This document shows, one piece after another, positions 35,891 through 48,823 of a DNA stretch of 64,000 nucleotides (position 1 is its first letter; the number at the start of each line of letters is the position of its first letter). The DNA is taken from the NCBI GenBank assembly GCA_020543525.1, contig JAHYIO010000001.1:3348001-3412000 (forward strand), in the 5' to 3' direction. Below the pieces are notes generated by a model. It saw only the letters and a program-made list of their open reading frames with translations, ran no database searches and was not told the DNA's origin. Made by a program: the position numbers and the translations under genes. Source of the stretch: Coriolopsis trogii. Its lineage: Eukaryota > Basidiomycota > Agaricomycetes > Polyporales > Polyporaceae.

Positions 35891-36376
35891 ATGTCGTCTG
35901 GTGCAATGATGTCCAACGTCGGCAACCCCCAGGTCTATGAAGACGGCGATCAGAGGTAAGTTGTGCCCTTGAAGTCTGTGCGCAGGTCGAATCTCACAAA
36001 ATGTTATCAGGCCATCTGCGGCCGACCAGAAGGCTGAGGTTCAAAGGCAAAAGGCCGAACTCTCTGAGGGTCAGAAAAACGCACATGACTTCAAAGACCC
36101 CAAGTAAGTAACTGTGTTTGTGCCGTAGTCTATCATTCAATAACAAACATTTGCCGCAGGGACAGCCGTAATCTGCAAATACGCGCAAAGCATGAGGCAG
36201 TCAACGAACGTCAGCAAGAACGTGCGGAGCGGGGAAGGACAGTGAATGATCCTCTGGAGCCTGCGCGAAGCAACGGAAACGAGCCGTCGCGGGGAGCGCA
36301 GGTCGATGCTGAGTTGCAACGGGAGGACGAGGAGATGCTGAAGAAGAAGGGCCCCTACAACGGCACGTCTCACTGA
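35891..36376 (+). CDS. Small hydrophilic protein of unknown function, possibly stress-induced
   Basis: Three exons: MSSGAMMSNVGNPQVYEDGD, then PSAADQKAEVQRQKAELSEG to FKDPK, then DSRNLQIRAKHEAVNERQQE to KKKGPYNGTSH. Introns are GTAAGT...TATCAG (near 35957-36010) and GTAAGT...CCGCAG (near 36104-36160). The protein of about 120 residues is highly charged, Gln/Glu/Lys/Arg-rich and without a signal peptide or membrane helix, so it is likely cytosolic and disordered. The stretch PARSNGNEPSRGAQVDAELQ resembles a motif of small conserved fungal proteins of unknown role. Its CRE/TATA promoter suggests regulated expression. Confidence 0.75.
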
Positions 36377-36664
36377 ATCGCTCTGTCAGACAACCAAACC
36401 ACTGTAGCATAGTTGTATATTACACCGCTTGGCCACGACTGCAACGCGAACAATCCTTGCAATACCAAAGCGAGTCAACGTCCGAACAATGCAAAGAACA
36501 GGACCGCTGCCGAGTATTGCGGGCTGGGAAGGGCCCTACGCGCGACGCGCATTCCTCACGAGTATTCAACAAACCGTGTTGGTCACGTGCAAGCGTGAAA
36601 CGACGCGCTCACGTGACATACGCGGACGCGTTGTGTACATTCAGTCCGTTGATGAACTGCCCAG

Positions 36665-36673
36665 GCATAAATA
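36665..36673 (+). promoter_or_regulatory. TATA-like box of the homeodomain gene
   Basis: CATAAATAC lies about 70 bp upstream of the ATG at 36744, a spacing usual for a fungal TATA element. Confidence 0.4.
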
Positions 36674-36743
36674 CCCGACGCGTCAGGCAGGCATTCGTTC
36701 TTTTGCCCCCGACAAACACAGGTGTTATCCAGTTCGTCCTAAT

Positions 36744-38198
36744 ATGCTTTCACTCGCTTCCCCCACTCTCTCGAGGACGTCCTCTCAATCCAGTGTGGGC
36801 TCCGACGATTCCACGCCAGGACATCACCCGAATGGCACGGTCGCCCTCGAGAACTCTGGCGAGGGTGCGACGAGGCGGACGCGCAAGCGATTCAGCAGTG
36901 TACAGTTGATAATACTTGAACAACTATACCGCAAAGCTTCGCACCCTACACGAGAACAACGAGAACAAGCAGCGGTAGAGGCTGATATGTGAGTGTTCCG
37001 CTCCATCACCATTCCATTTTAGGCTTCCATTCTTCACCTTCTCCATATATCCGTCCCTGGAGCTTCTCTCCGTCCCAAACATAAGCTCATATCCCTCTGT
37101 AGTGACATTCGCTCCGTCACCGTCTGGTTCCAAAACAAGCGCCAAACAGACCGCCGCATACACCGCCAGCTCTCCGAGTCGTCGCCCCAACCACCCCCGT
37201 CACCTGCTATCCCTCTCGCTCCATCGTCCCCGTTCTCCGACGCGTCAGGAATCACCATCCACACATTCCGCGCGCGCACACGGACCTTGTCCGGCGATTC
37301 GTCAACGTCAACGATGTCCACAGCCTCGTCCGCGAGCCGCAAACGGGACCGCGATCGCGACGCCATCGACGCGAGCACCATACGCAGACACGTCCGGCAC
37401 AGGCCCTCTCGTGGCATCTCCCTCGACGACATAGCAGCACGCGCTGAGCGTCCCGCTCTCCTCCCACGCACCCCGCCACAAATGTCATGCTTCGGGTCGC
37501 CCATGTCGCTGTCGATGTCGTCCGCATCCTCCTCCCCTGCCCGTCCCCGGACGCCCGAGCCGTTGCCCCGTAGCGCCACGACGGGTACGAAGACAGACGC
37601 GGACGCCGAGAGCCTCGAGAGGAAGGACACACACGAGCGGGCGCTGTGGGAGAACATGCCGTCCTCACCTGCCGCGCCTGATCCCGTCCCGCGCTCGGAG
37701 CGGGACCTGGTGCGGTATGGCGGCAGGCGGATCACCCTCGAGTATGCCTGCGCGCGGGAGATGGTCGGAGGGCGCCAAGAGTCGAGGGTTCGGGAGCGGG
37801 AGAAGTCGAGCCGGAAGGTCAAGGAGCGGAAGAAGAGGCAGGAGGGCCAGCACCAGTCGCATCGCAAGGAGAAGCCTGCCGGTTCGGATTGTGCGGAGCG
37901 CAGCCGACAAGAGTTCCCCAGGCGGGAAGCAGTTGCGGACGAGGATGAAGTGCCAGTGGCCGACTGGGATGTTACCGACACGGAGGGTGTTCTGTCTGAG
38001 GCACCTGTTACGCCCTCGAGCAGTTTCGGATTCGGCGAGTTGTCTGTGACGGATGAGGACCACATCGGGTACAGGAAGCAGGATGTTCAAGATGACGTCC
38101 TGCGGGATGGACCGACCGCGGTCGCAAAGCCTGAAAGTATGCAGGACGAAATGATGGACGCCGCATACATCTTGTTCAACCTCAGTCAACGCGGGTGA
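36744..38198 (+). CDS. Homeodomain transcription factor
   Basis: The start is MLSLASPTLSRTSSQSSV. The homeodomain begins about residue 45 (TRKRFSSVQLIILEQLYRKA), crosses an intron (about 36989-37102, GTGAGT...CTGTAG) and ends with recognition helix RSVTVWFQNKRQTDRR, the WFQNKR variant of WFQNRR. The rest, about 360 residues, is Ser/Pro-rich and polar, with basic runs (SRKRDRDRD; REKSSRKVKERKKRQE) and an acidic C-terminal part ending AAYILFNLSQRG. It would act in the nucleus as a sequence-specific regulator. It lacks the partner features of the HD1/HD2 mating-type pair, and no second homeodomain gene is adjacent, so a developmental or metabolic regulator is likelier. Confidence 0.85.
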
Positions 38199-38404
38199 AG
38201 ATGTAAGGGCTAGAGTGGGGACTATGCTGGACTATGGGTTTTGGAACCTCAAAATATGTCTGCAATGCCGCATGAATATTGTTTATGATATAATAAGGTT
38301 GTATAAGAGCATGTACCATACATACACATACGTATCAGGAGTCTTTCCGACAATGCGATTACGCTTGGTATACCGTTGTGCCCGAATACAAGGGGGAGTA
38401 AGCG

Positions 38405-39616
38405 TCACGCCCAACCGATCCGATAGAGCTTATACCCGCCTTCGTCTGCTCGCCCTACACCATTCTGTTTGCTGAGCTCTTCGACACCCAGAACTGCCAA
38501 ATTTCTTCCTTCCCGTCCCAGCAATTCCGACACACGAGGGAATACTGCGTCCACGGTGTCGCTCATCCCTTCGTGCCTCCCCGTGGGACGCAGCGGGATG
38601 ATAAGCCAGAACACGCCATCCGTGGGACCCTGCTCAAGGAGGCATTCGACACACGCCTTGATCCAACGAGCATGATCTGGGTGGTAGATGACGTCTGCAG
38701 CCAGGATGACGTCGAAACGGTCTGACAGAGACCCTTCGTACACCGGGTTCTGCCAGTCGAGAGGGAGGACCTCTACCGCGGGCGCGGATGGAAAGTTGGT
38801 GTCGACGTTCTCGCGAAGGTTGTCGAGGACGGATGGATGATAATCCGTAGCGACTACAGTGGCAGACGGGATGAGCTTCGCCACTGCTATGCTCAACAGG
38901 CCCGTTCCGGCACCGAGCTCCAGGACGCGAAGACGATCCATGGGCGTGGCCTCGGAGGAAAGCCCAAAGGCAGCAGGATGCAAACAAATGCGCTCGGCAA
39001 GGCGGATGGAGCTGCCCCAGCTCTGCAGGCCAACGGACGTATGGTCGTTGCTCAGCAGCGGGGCGTCGTTCAGCTCGACATGGACGGCGCCAGCATGCAC
39101 ACCGGTCGAACAGTGCCCGGGACGGATGGGGAACATGAAGGTACGTGTGACCGCTTCCTCTTCCTCCTCCCCCGCGAATGAGCCCAGTAGCGATGCGACG
39201 GCATCCACAAGGGCTGCGCGTGCATCCACCTCCTCCTCGGAGCAGTCTTGGGCATAGACCCAATTGTCGGAGCGCCCGGCGAACCCGGTGAGCCAGCGAA
39301 TCGCGAACTCGCGCTCGAAGACGTCCGAACGGAGAACGTCAATATCAAAGGATGTGTCGGAGCGGTCTTCGTCGTCTTCATCGTCAGATTCATCTTCTCC
39401 TTCTGCAGAGGCATAACCGGAGTCGGGAACGGAAATGTCGTGGATGACATGCTTCGGGAGTGCTTTGGGCTGCGGAACGGCGGCAAGAGCGGACGGACAG
39501 TAGATGGAGCGCAAATTGTCAATCGCTTGCGTGACATGTTCCAGGGAGTAGTTCGAGAGACGTGCAAGGGGAGGAAGGGTGGCGGTCGGAGGAAGGGGAT
39601 GGTTTCCTGCGGCCAT
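38405..39616 (-). CDS. METTL21/EFM-type protein-lysine methyltransferase (Methyltransf_16)
   Basis: An intronless frame of 403 residues starting MAAGNHPLPPTATLPPLARL. A fungal N-terminal half with an acidic stretch (EDESDDEDDEDRSD) precedes the methyltransferase core: SWGSSIRLAERI, SAM motif I LRVLELGAGTGLLSIAVAKL, acidic post-I VVATDYHPSVLDN, then VLPLDWQNP and the motif IV-like FDVILAADVIYHPDHARW. Relatives methylate lysines of translation factors (yeast Efm2/Efm3) or other proteins. The exact substrate cannot be read from sequence. It is likely cytosolic, with no targeting signal. EFM2-like is my best guess because of the long N-terminal part. Confidence 0.8.
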   Translation of the reverse strand: MAAGNHPLPPTATLPPLARLSNYSLEHVTQAIDNLRSIYCPSALAAVPQPKALPKHVIHDISVPDSGYASAEGEDESDDEDDEDRSDTSFDIDVLRSDVFEREFAIRWLTGFAGRSDNWVYAQDCSEEEVDARAALVDAVASLLGSFAGEEEEEAVTRTFMFPIRPGHCSTGVHAGAVHVELNDAPLLSNDHTSVGLQSWGSSIRLAERICLHPAAFGLSSEATPMDRLRVLELGAGTGLLSIAVAKLIPSATVVATDYHPSVLDNLRENVDTNFPSAPAVEVLPLDWQNPVYEGSLSDRFDVILAADVIYHPDHARWIKACVECLLEQGPTDGVFWLIIPLRPTGRHEGMSDTVDAVFPRVSELLGREGRNLAVLGVEELSKQNGVGRADEGGYKLYRIGWA

Positions 39617-40109
39617 GTCTATCGTCTATTGTCTATGTTCGTGAGTTACGACGTGGCTTGCGTATGTTGTCTAGACGAGCTCTAGAGTATTGTGCTGCAG
39701 TATCCCAACTGGAATGCCCAAGAGGTATGAACGTATAGCCCAAAGATCTAGAAATTCTAGGAAGCGGGTGATTGCGTCTATGATGGGTATTGTTTCTCGT
39801 CTATGATAGGTCCGGAGAAGGAAGAAGGAGCAACCAAGGGTATGAGGCAGGGACCCTTGGCTGCTACTGCACAAGAACCGGCATGGCTAGAGGGGGAGGA
39901 TGGGGGACGGAGACGAGATGCAAAAGCAAAGTGTGCAGAGCCCGACCGATGGTGAAAATGGCAGGAACGTGTGTCCTGCGTCGAGATCTTCCTTCGGCCA
40001 TCGCCGGTCCGCTCGCTTGTGCAGAACTCTGCCGTGAGTTCAATGCCAACACACTCAACACCTCTAGCTATAGTATCCATTGGACTTGTGTCTAAGCCAG
40101 CTATCTAAC

Positions 40110-40400
40110 ATGTCTCAGACACTCTCAGTGACATACAAACTCAATCCGCCCCCGGATACACCCGCCCCAGACCAAAGCGAGTACACGATCCTGGCTCCTC
40201 TTCCCGACCCGACTTCGCTTGCCCAGAACCAATTCTATGCGGAGCTTAGGAAGGCCCTGCTGAGCACAAAGGGACAATTGGGAGAGAAGCTGACTATGTG
40301 GAGGGATGCGGTGGGGAAGAGAGAGGACAACAAGGAAGCGAAGGTACACAAGAAGTGCGAGGATGACGAGGAAGATGAAGAGGATGAACCGGAAGAGTAA
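40110..40400 (+). CDS. GON7: GON7-like subunit of the KEOPS/EKC complex
   Basis: MSQTLSVTYKLNPPPDTPAP starts a single-exon protein of 97 residues. A middle helix (SLAQNQFYAELRKALLSTKG, then QLGEKLTMWRDAVGKRED) is followed by a charged acidic tail (DDEEDEEDEPEE). The size, the order of disordered start, one amphipathic segment and acidic end, and the middle sequence resemble fungal Gon7. Gon7 caps the KEOPS complex that makes the t6A modification of tRNA. The assignment rests on a short divergent family. The start at the ATG is preferred over an upstream TTG. Confidence 0.6.
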   Translation: MSQTLSVTYKLNPPPDTPAPDQSEYTILAPLPDPTSLAQNQFYAELRKALLSTKGQLGEKLTMWRDAVGKREDNKEAKVHKKCEDDEEDEEDEPEE

Positions 40401-40554
40401 CCAGAAGCAGTGAGTAAGCTTTCTGCCTTACCGCCATGCAAAGGCTCACGTTGCAGCAAAGAGGTAACTCGCCCCAAAGCTGAAGAGAGGAGGGTAGACA
40501 TGAAGCTGTATTATGTATGAAGGCTGTACGATCTAGAGTATGCCCACCCAACAT

Positions 40555-41817
40555 CTATGAACTGCGCTTCTCCTTGCCCCGAGGACGTTCACGAATAACC
40601 ATCTTGTTGCTGTTCTTCGGACCCTTGGGACCAGGCTTACGCGTCCGCACACCCTTCGCCAACCAACCCCAGACTGAACGCGGCTGCTTGTTACCCTTGG
40701 ACTTTCCACGACCTCCTCCGTGAGGATGGTCGCATCTGAGTCCCTTGTAAGAACTAATACCGTCTGATCACACAAACAGCACGTACCTGTTCATCGCCAT
40801 ACCACGGACACGGGGCCTCCGCCCAAGCCAACGATTCCGACCAGCCTTGCCAAGGTTGCGGTTCTTCCAGAGCGGGTTGCTGACCTTCCCAACAGTCGCC
40901 ACGCAATCCTGCAGAACCTTCCGCACCTCGCCACTTTGGAGGCGAACGTGAGAGTACCTGCCCGAATCCTCGTGGGCAACGACCTGACCGAACGTCCCCG
41001 CCGAGCGCACGAGCACTGCGCGACCCTCCGGGTTCAGAGCAACATTGTGGATGATCGTACCAGGGGGGATGAGACGCAGAGGTATGACATTGCCGGGCTT
41101 GATGATGATGGAACGGAGGACGCCCAACGCCAGTGAAGCCGTGGAGGCGGTTTGGGATTGGTTCTCATGTTTCTCCACCACCTGCCCCCTCATCGACTTT
41201 GAGTCGACGAACCCGGGGACGAGGCCGTCCGGGATGCCCTGACGGAAACTCTCGACGACGTCGCCAGCACGGAGGTTGTCAGGAGCGAGAATGTAGCTCC
41301 ATGCCCTGTTGCCTGGCAAGTCTGGGTTGCGGTTCTTGATAAGGGCGATGTGTGCTGAACGACCAGGGTCGTACTCGATACGCACGACATCGCAGGGCCC
41401 TGGCTCCATACGCATGAAATCGACAAGCCTTATGCGCTGTTTGTGTCCTCCACCGCGGAAACGGACAGTGATATGTCCATGGTGGTTTCGTCCACCACGT
41501 TTCCGTAGTGGAACTGTGAGTTCACGGAGGGGCCGGCCCTGGTAGAGGTGAGGCACGAGGGGCCTCTTGAGGTGTCGAATACCGGGAGTGATAGGCTTGT
41601 ATGTTTTGTAGAGGACAGACGTACGCGCAAGCGCAGCGTTGACTTCCGACGGCGAGTTCGTCGTGGCCTCCGAGGCGTACCGGCGGACTCCGTTCAGCGC
41701 ATGAGGAAGGACAGCGGATGACGACGCGAAAGACGAAGATGACGAGAGAGTAGATGATGTGTTGACGTTAAGAGCAGAGAATGCTGAGCGAAGGAGACAT
41801 CGCGCAGACGAAAACAT
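40555..41817 (-). CDS. RML2: Mitochondrial large-subunit ribosomal protein uL2m
   Basis: I choose the start [17 protein letters not shown] (41817) because it opens an Arg/Ser-rich mitochondrial presequence; the open frame extends further upstream without need. The L2 core follows: [52 protein letters not shown]. The C-terminal catalytic-centre region MAMN then crosses a 51-bp intron (40736-40786, GTACGT...ACTCAG) to [15 protein letters not shown], matching the bacterial MNPVDHPHGGG loop. It ends [16 protein letters not shown]. It acts in the peptidyl-transferase region of the mitoribosome. The ATG lies only about 160 bp from that of divergent RVB2. Confidence 0.92.
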
Positions 41818-41978
41818 GGAGAGCTGCTCGTCGCTGCAGCCAACGACGGAGCTGCTCAGCGATGCGAGGTAGACGGAGCAGCACGCACGCGCCGTGGAAG
41901 TACAGAAGAAAGAGCGTGCAACTGGACTTCGGCGCTGCAAACAGCGCGCGTCTTTCATCCTCCTCTTCAACCTTCCCC
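41818..41978. promoter_or_regulatory. Short divergent promoter between uL2m and RVB2
   Basis: Only about 160 bp separate the two start codons, so both housekeeping genes must be driven from this interval. No clear TATA box was seen. Confidence 0.5.
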
Positions 41979-43807
<1,829 letters not shown>

Positions 43808-45214
43808 CCGACCTCGTGATACGGGATGTGCTGTAGTATAATTGGGTGCGTCATGATACCAAGCGTTCAGATGTTTCAAGACCGCTGACCCTGGATGCAA
43901 GACCTTGTGATGTACGCCAGCGTTGTAATGTCATATCGCTTTCTTGCTTCCGACCTCGGCATGTTCGGGACTGATCTGTACGGATGGTACCTGTGCATAT
44001 CGTTCCCATCTGGATAATATTGTTAGGTTTCCACGCCATGAAGGCATGATGTAAGTACAAGAGTTTGTACGTCCGTGACGTCTAGACCGTTAAGAAGGGA
44101 TACTGATTGTCTCTAGAGCTACCGAGCAGCATAACGATCCGGACTTGCACCGTGCTACTCATAGCTTCTCCCAGTTCCCAAGGCACTGCTTGACGGGACC
44201 TTGCTGTTCACAGGGTTCTCTATGGTGCGCCGAACATTTTTCTCCATCGAATTGCCGGTGCCGCGTCTGTCATAGATTATGCACCTTCCGTTCGGTTCCC
44301 GTTCCAGTCTGGATGGTGTTGTGAACTATGGTGAGTGAATCCGCAGACAGACGTTTTTTGTGATCTCTGGTCGAAGACGGTCTAGTCGCCGTTCGACCGC
44401 CAGATTGTGTTCGAGGGTATGGTCCCCATCGAACTACACTGTCTCGGGACTGGCCAAAGCGCGTCGGTGACCGTGCCGCGTGTAAATAGACATCAGCTAC
44501 AACGCAATGCGTGGTGACCTCGTTCCTCGCACATCTCGACGAAATCCTACCGCCGGGAGTTCGTCGACTGTGCGCGTGCTCGAGGATATGGTACCAGCGA
44601 GCATCACCCGCGCCGGGGCACAAGTATGAGACCGACACGGAGGATGTGCTTGGATGACGGGAGCATCCTGAACTGGGCTTTTATACCCACAGTCCTTGCG
44701 GTCATTCCGTCATGCGGGCGTTGTGGCTTGCGCCTAAAGGCAGTCTCTGCAGTCTCCCCACATGCATACCGCCGGCTGGGTCCTGTGCCGTGGAGCTGGG
44801 ACGCTGTGTTTCAGTGTCGGCTGGCGGAGAATGTCGACTGAATGGGTCCAGACATCAGGTACCGCACAATGCACCTGAATTGAATGTGATGTCGCCAGTT
44901 TCTCCGACCAAGGCCTTGGACAAGGTTAAAGCTCGCAACGAACAGCCCTCGCGAATACCATTCCGAGGGCCGACAGCGAGATCTCGACGAGATTCTCCCT
45001 GGGTTATTTCTGGGGGCTCCCAAGACCGCGTCGCGGGTGAGAGTCCGGAGGTTGTGAGCAGATATGCCTTTCCCAGCCATTCTGTGCTTCTGCGACGCGC
45101 GTGCCAGCACACTTCCCCCCGTATGGACGTAGCAAATGTATGACCTGACGCACTGTCCCCTCCGCCGACAGCACTCTACCAGCCCGGAGCAGCCGCAGGG
45201 CCCGGGCCGCTACA
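43808..45214. other. Gap, possibly including a 5' exon of the next gene
   Basis: From 43808 to about 44880 I see nothing coding. From 44890 to about 45130 a plus-strand frame (MSPVSPTKALDKVKARNEQP onward) is protein-like and could be a 5' exon of the gene at 45215, but I could not find splice sites that join it in phase. Confidence 0.4.
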
Positions 45215-46221
45215 ATGGATTCTCTGCCTGTATATGAGCGGGCGAGGAGCCCTGCAACTCCCCAAGTAGGCCCCCATTGACCCGAACCTGTACCTTCATA
45301 TTATCCGAGGTGCGACGCTCGCATCCATGGTGCGCACTATCAGCTATGTTGACGACGTCGACTGACCGCATGTGCCTGTTCGCAGATGTTCACCAAAGAC
45401 GCTTCGAGCATTGACAAGGACCAACTTCGGCCGTCGCTGAGGAGCAGAATGTCGGCAGCGTTGAAGCCGGTGAATACTCTCTTTTCCTATCGCTTGTCGA
45501 TCCCCACCACCCCGGTGGGGTCCCCGCCACCTCCATGATAGCGTCGCTCTCAAGGCTGACGAATGGAACTGCGTTCTCCAGAAGCGCCACACTCAATACC
45601 CCTCCGCTATCTCGCCGTCGGGTCCACAATCGGAATGTAGCACTCTCGTGAGTCCCCACTATGCCATCGCTATCTGTCGTGTCCATTCATTTCCCCGCCC
45701 GTTCTAAGGTCAATTTCGTGATCGATGACGATCTCGTCAAGGAAGACGATCAGCTTGACTATGTGAGTTTTTCCGAACGCCAGCCCTCGCTTCGCGCTCT
45801 GACGCGAACATGTTAGGAATCCGAGGATTACATGCTGGATGCAGAGAACTCGGCTTGGGCGAACGGCAAATGTTGCGTATCCTCATGCGGAAAGAAACAA
45901 AAGCGGAGTCGGACCACCCAGCATGTTCTACTCTCGATGCCAGAGGTCAGTTGCTTGACATCGTACTTGCTACCAGCCTTCTGACGTCGTCCGTATCCAG
46001 ACAGAGCCACTCGAGTTTGAGAACTCAGCCTGGATCGCTTCTCAACCTGGCACGAAGCAGACTGCCTCCAATACCCGCCCCCGGTTCTTCTCTAACAGCC
46101 GGTCAGCTCCCAAATCTAGTGGAGTCGAGGTGTGTCCGACGACATGACGAGCGAATGAAACGGCGACTGATTCTCACAACAGGCAGAGTACCTCGATCCC
46201 GAAGACCGATCGTGGATGTGA
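45215..46221 (+). CDS. Unrecognised intron-rich gene (hypothetical protein)
   Basis: Small exons chain in frame, all with phase-0 introns. MDSLPVYERARSPATPQ leads to MFTKDASSIDKDQLRPSLRS (acceptor TTCGCAG at 45385), then to ADEWNCVLQKRHTQYPSAIS (acceptor at about 45554). Next come VNFVIDDDLVKEDDQLDY (intron 45648-45708), ESEDYMLDAENSAWANGKCC, TEPLEFENSAWIASQPGTKQ, and finally AEYLDPEDRSWM with a stop at 46219-46221. ENSAW occurs in two consecutive exons. No domain, signal peptide or membrane helix was recognised. The chain of consistent GT/AG sites argues for a real gene. The start is uncertain: an upstream exon near 44890-45130 may belong to it. Confidence 0.55.
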
Positions 46222-46495
46222 TACTGAAACGTTGACGTGGCATTTGCTGGATATCTATTGTGTGTTCTTGGACGTAATATATAGTGATTCCCTATTTTGG
46301 CGACTGTGTTCACTTGTAACGATACGTGTGATTGATACAGTATCCTACAGACAAATATGTTGGATCATAACAAAGAGGCCGGGAAGCGAGGAATCATTGG
46401 CCAAGTCGAAGACAGACATGGAGCAGAAGTCGTCTACAGTATGGTGTCACAAGACAACATCATGCGGGAAAGCTACGCCCCTGCATGTCCTACCA

Positions 46496-47645
46496 TCAAC
46501 CATACTTCTGCTTGGCCATCTGCATAAACATGTCCATCGTCGCTTTGTCCTTGGCCCGCAAAGCTTCCGCCCGCTCGCGGGTCGAATACATCTTCTCTTC
46601 TCTCTTGTCCTCGAAGCGCTTTCTTGCCGCATCACGGCGTGCAACCCTACCCCGACGTCAACCCACGCCGGACGAAGTGAAGAATCGGCCACTCACTGAG
46701 CTTGGAAACTATCACCTCCACCCATCAAAGTGGACTCGTCGGCCTCTAGACCATCGTCTCCTTTCTCCCTGAACGCACGGTTCGCCTCTCGCTGTGCCTT
46801 CTTCTTCTCGAGCTGACCCGCCTTGCCCATCTCCTTAGGTCCCACCATGTCCTCTATCCGCTCCTTCGCCTCCTTCTTGTCGCGTTTCTTCCTGTAGTCA
46901 CGCTCCGCTGCGCGGTACTCGTCAGCCGCCTCTTTGGCAAGTATCCTGTCGGCAGGTGATGGCATAGCCGGGCCTATGACGCGTCCTGCAGAAGGACCTG
47001 CTCCAGAGGCGGACTGGGAGGGACGGCCGTAGTTCTCGATCTCGATTTCCTCGCGCACTGCCCGGAGCGCGTTACTATCTGTTCGCGACGTCTTGGACGC
47101 AAAAGACCACTTGTACGCTGTCTGACTGCTGGCCGCTTGCGCCCTATCTACGCCAGCATAAAGGGATTCTGGTAGCGTAACGAACTTCAACTCGACCCGG
47201 AATTAAGGACGTTCGTGGCCACGCACTCGACAGTTTTCCTCTATTCCATGCCTTCGAGGAATTCGCATGAGATACTTTCGGACGCAACGAGATGAAGGCC
47301 ATACCTTCACGAACTTGCGGAAGTATCTGTTCCATTGTTCAATAACACTGACGACGGCGACTCAAGTTCCTCACTTTCTAGCTCTGTCACTGGACAGTTC
47401 GTCAAAATACTGCACGCACGATGGTGAGTAACAGTGATTCCTCATACTGGATGCCCTGTTCTGACCTTGCCCTTCTCCTCCTTCAGCCACACTCTGAATT
47501 CGTCACTTTTGAGGAAGTAATCGGATTCAGAGATTTCGGAGATGCCATCCGGCAGCGAAACCCGTCTTTCAGGAGAGCGCGAACGAGAGCGGCGTGGTGA
47601 GTCGGAACGGTCTCGAGAATACGAACGATGACGATGAGAGGGCAT
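46496..47645 (-). CDS. Conserved RS-rich nuclear protein of unknown function
   Basis: The start MPSHRHRSYSRDRSDSPRRS opens an Arg/Ser domain typical of splicing-associated nuclear proteins. The core DYFLKSDEFRVWLKEEKGK splices to YFDELSSDRARK, YFRKFVK and AWNRGKLS, then to SLYAGVDRAQAASSQTAYKW. A basic coiled region follows (RAAERDYRKKRDKKEAKERI; VGPKEMGKAGQLEKKKAQRE), then DESTLMGGGDSFQAQ. A last intron (GTGAGT...GGGTAG) joins to VARRDAARKRFEDKREEK and the end TMDMFMQMAKQKYG, with a stop at 46496-46498. Five introns all fit in frame. I recognise the pattern as a conserved fungal protein but not an assigned function; mRNA processing is inferred from the RS domain only. Confidence 0.75.
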
Positions 47646-47908
47646 CGTGCTGCTGGTCGAGGAGCAAGACACACGCAGGCGCTTACTTTGCTCTGCATTC
47701 GCAGCCCGCGCCTGAGTCCGGTTGCATTCAGTTGGTCATACAGTAGCTATCCTCCTAGTCGGCACTCATACAGACCTCGATCAGCGGTCATAGTGTACAA
47801 CGTTACCATGTTATGCGTATTGATGCATGGGCATACATAGAACATGAGAGACGACATATAGACCTCGTGGAAGATGCGGCAGAGAACAAGGGTGGGCGTG
47901 CAAGGGTT

Positions 47909-48558
47909 TTAGATAGTAGTCTCGTACGGTACAGGGGTCATGGTCTGCGGCGCGTTATCCTTGGTGGAGATCGTCTGCGCACCACGGGGAAGAACGGGTT
48001 GACGCTTGAGGTTAATGCGCTCTGTAACGACGAAGAAATTCAGTGAATGTATACATCGCAGAGACTTTCTATACTCACCGCCCTTGGCCTTCGCCTCTGC
48101 ATGCGCATCATGGTTCCGCTTGACGCGGTCAAGGAACTCCTGCCTGCACTTTGAGTGCCTGATGTGCTCAACACGAATGTTCACCCGCTTCTCAATGTAG
48201 CGGTTGCCGACGACCTTGTTGATGATGATGCCGACTGCACTGGGCGTGACGTTGTAGATGATGCCGGTCCGTCTAAAAGACAATGTATTCAATTCGGGGA
48301 ACGTGTAGGAAGAGGTGGAGTACGGACCCGTGGTAGTATTTGTGGGGCATACCCTTTTGCTGAGCGGCGTTCGCCTTGATGTCGACAATGTCACCGATGC
48401 GGAAAGTCGTGAGGTAGGTGGACAACTTGATGGGACCATGGTCTGTACACCGAGGTTCAGCCAAAGAGGTATACAGTGCACGATCAAAGGTCCACACCCT
48501 TGAAGTTCCGCTTGAACATGTCGCGCGTACGCGCCCGGTAACCAAAGGAGTGCGGCAT
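47909..48558 (-). CDS. RPL21: 60S ribosomal protein eL21
   Basis: Exons read [40 protein letters not shown] to [27 protein letters not shown] to EAKAKG, and [20 protein letters not shown] to VPYETTI. The three introns (GTGTGG...TACAG, GTCCGT...TTTTAG, GTGAGT...TTACAG) join in frame. Length is about 160 residues, as usual for eL21. The start matches fungal relatives (MPHSxGYRARTR). It is a cytosolic large-subunit protein. It is divergent from uS4 across a 265-bp interval, so the two ribosomal genes probably share control. Confidence 0.95.
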
Positions 48559-48823
48559 CTTGAAGACTGGATGGCAGTGAGCAACGGAGGGTCAAGCACA
48601 GCGAGCAGAAGGATACTAACGTCGTCGGCGTTGCTGGTGGTGTCGGCCCTATACTTAGTGGCAGGAAAGCTGAGAGGGAGCGGGAATACCCGAGTGGCTG
48701 GCGTCATACTGTACAGTTGTGGCTGCCCTGGAACCTTGTGCGTGTAGGCGCTTGGAACACAGACAACACCGTCCGCAAGGCCAGCGCTAGGCTTCTCCGT
48801 CGTCTCCGCCATCTTCAAGAAAA
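48559..48823. promoter_or_regulatory. Bidirectional promoter between eL21 and uS4/RPS9
   Basis: The start codons of two ribosomal-protein genes face away from each other 265 bp apart. No recognised fungal ribosomal-gene box was identified by eye. A minus-strand open frame crosses the interval but lacks coding support. Confidence 0.55.

Noticed and set aside
37034..38065. 343-residue minus-strand frame opposite the homeodomain gene
   Set aside because: It is a shadow of the Ser/Arg-rich plus-strand exon, whose frame is fixed by the spliced homeodomain.
48597..48818. Minus-strand open frame ([17 protein letters not shown]...) in the eL21-uS4 interval
   Set aside because: It occupies the bidirectional promoter and 5' leader, overlaps the expected uS4 leader, and eL21 has its normal start downstream. 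No homology recognised.
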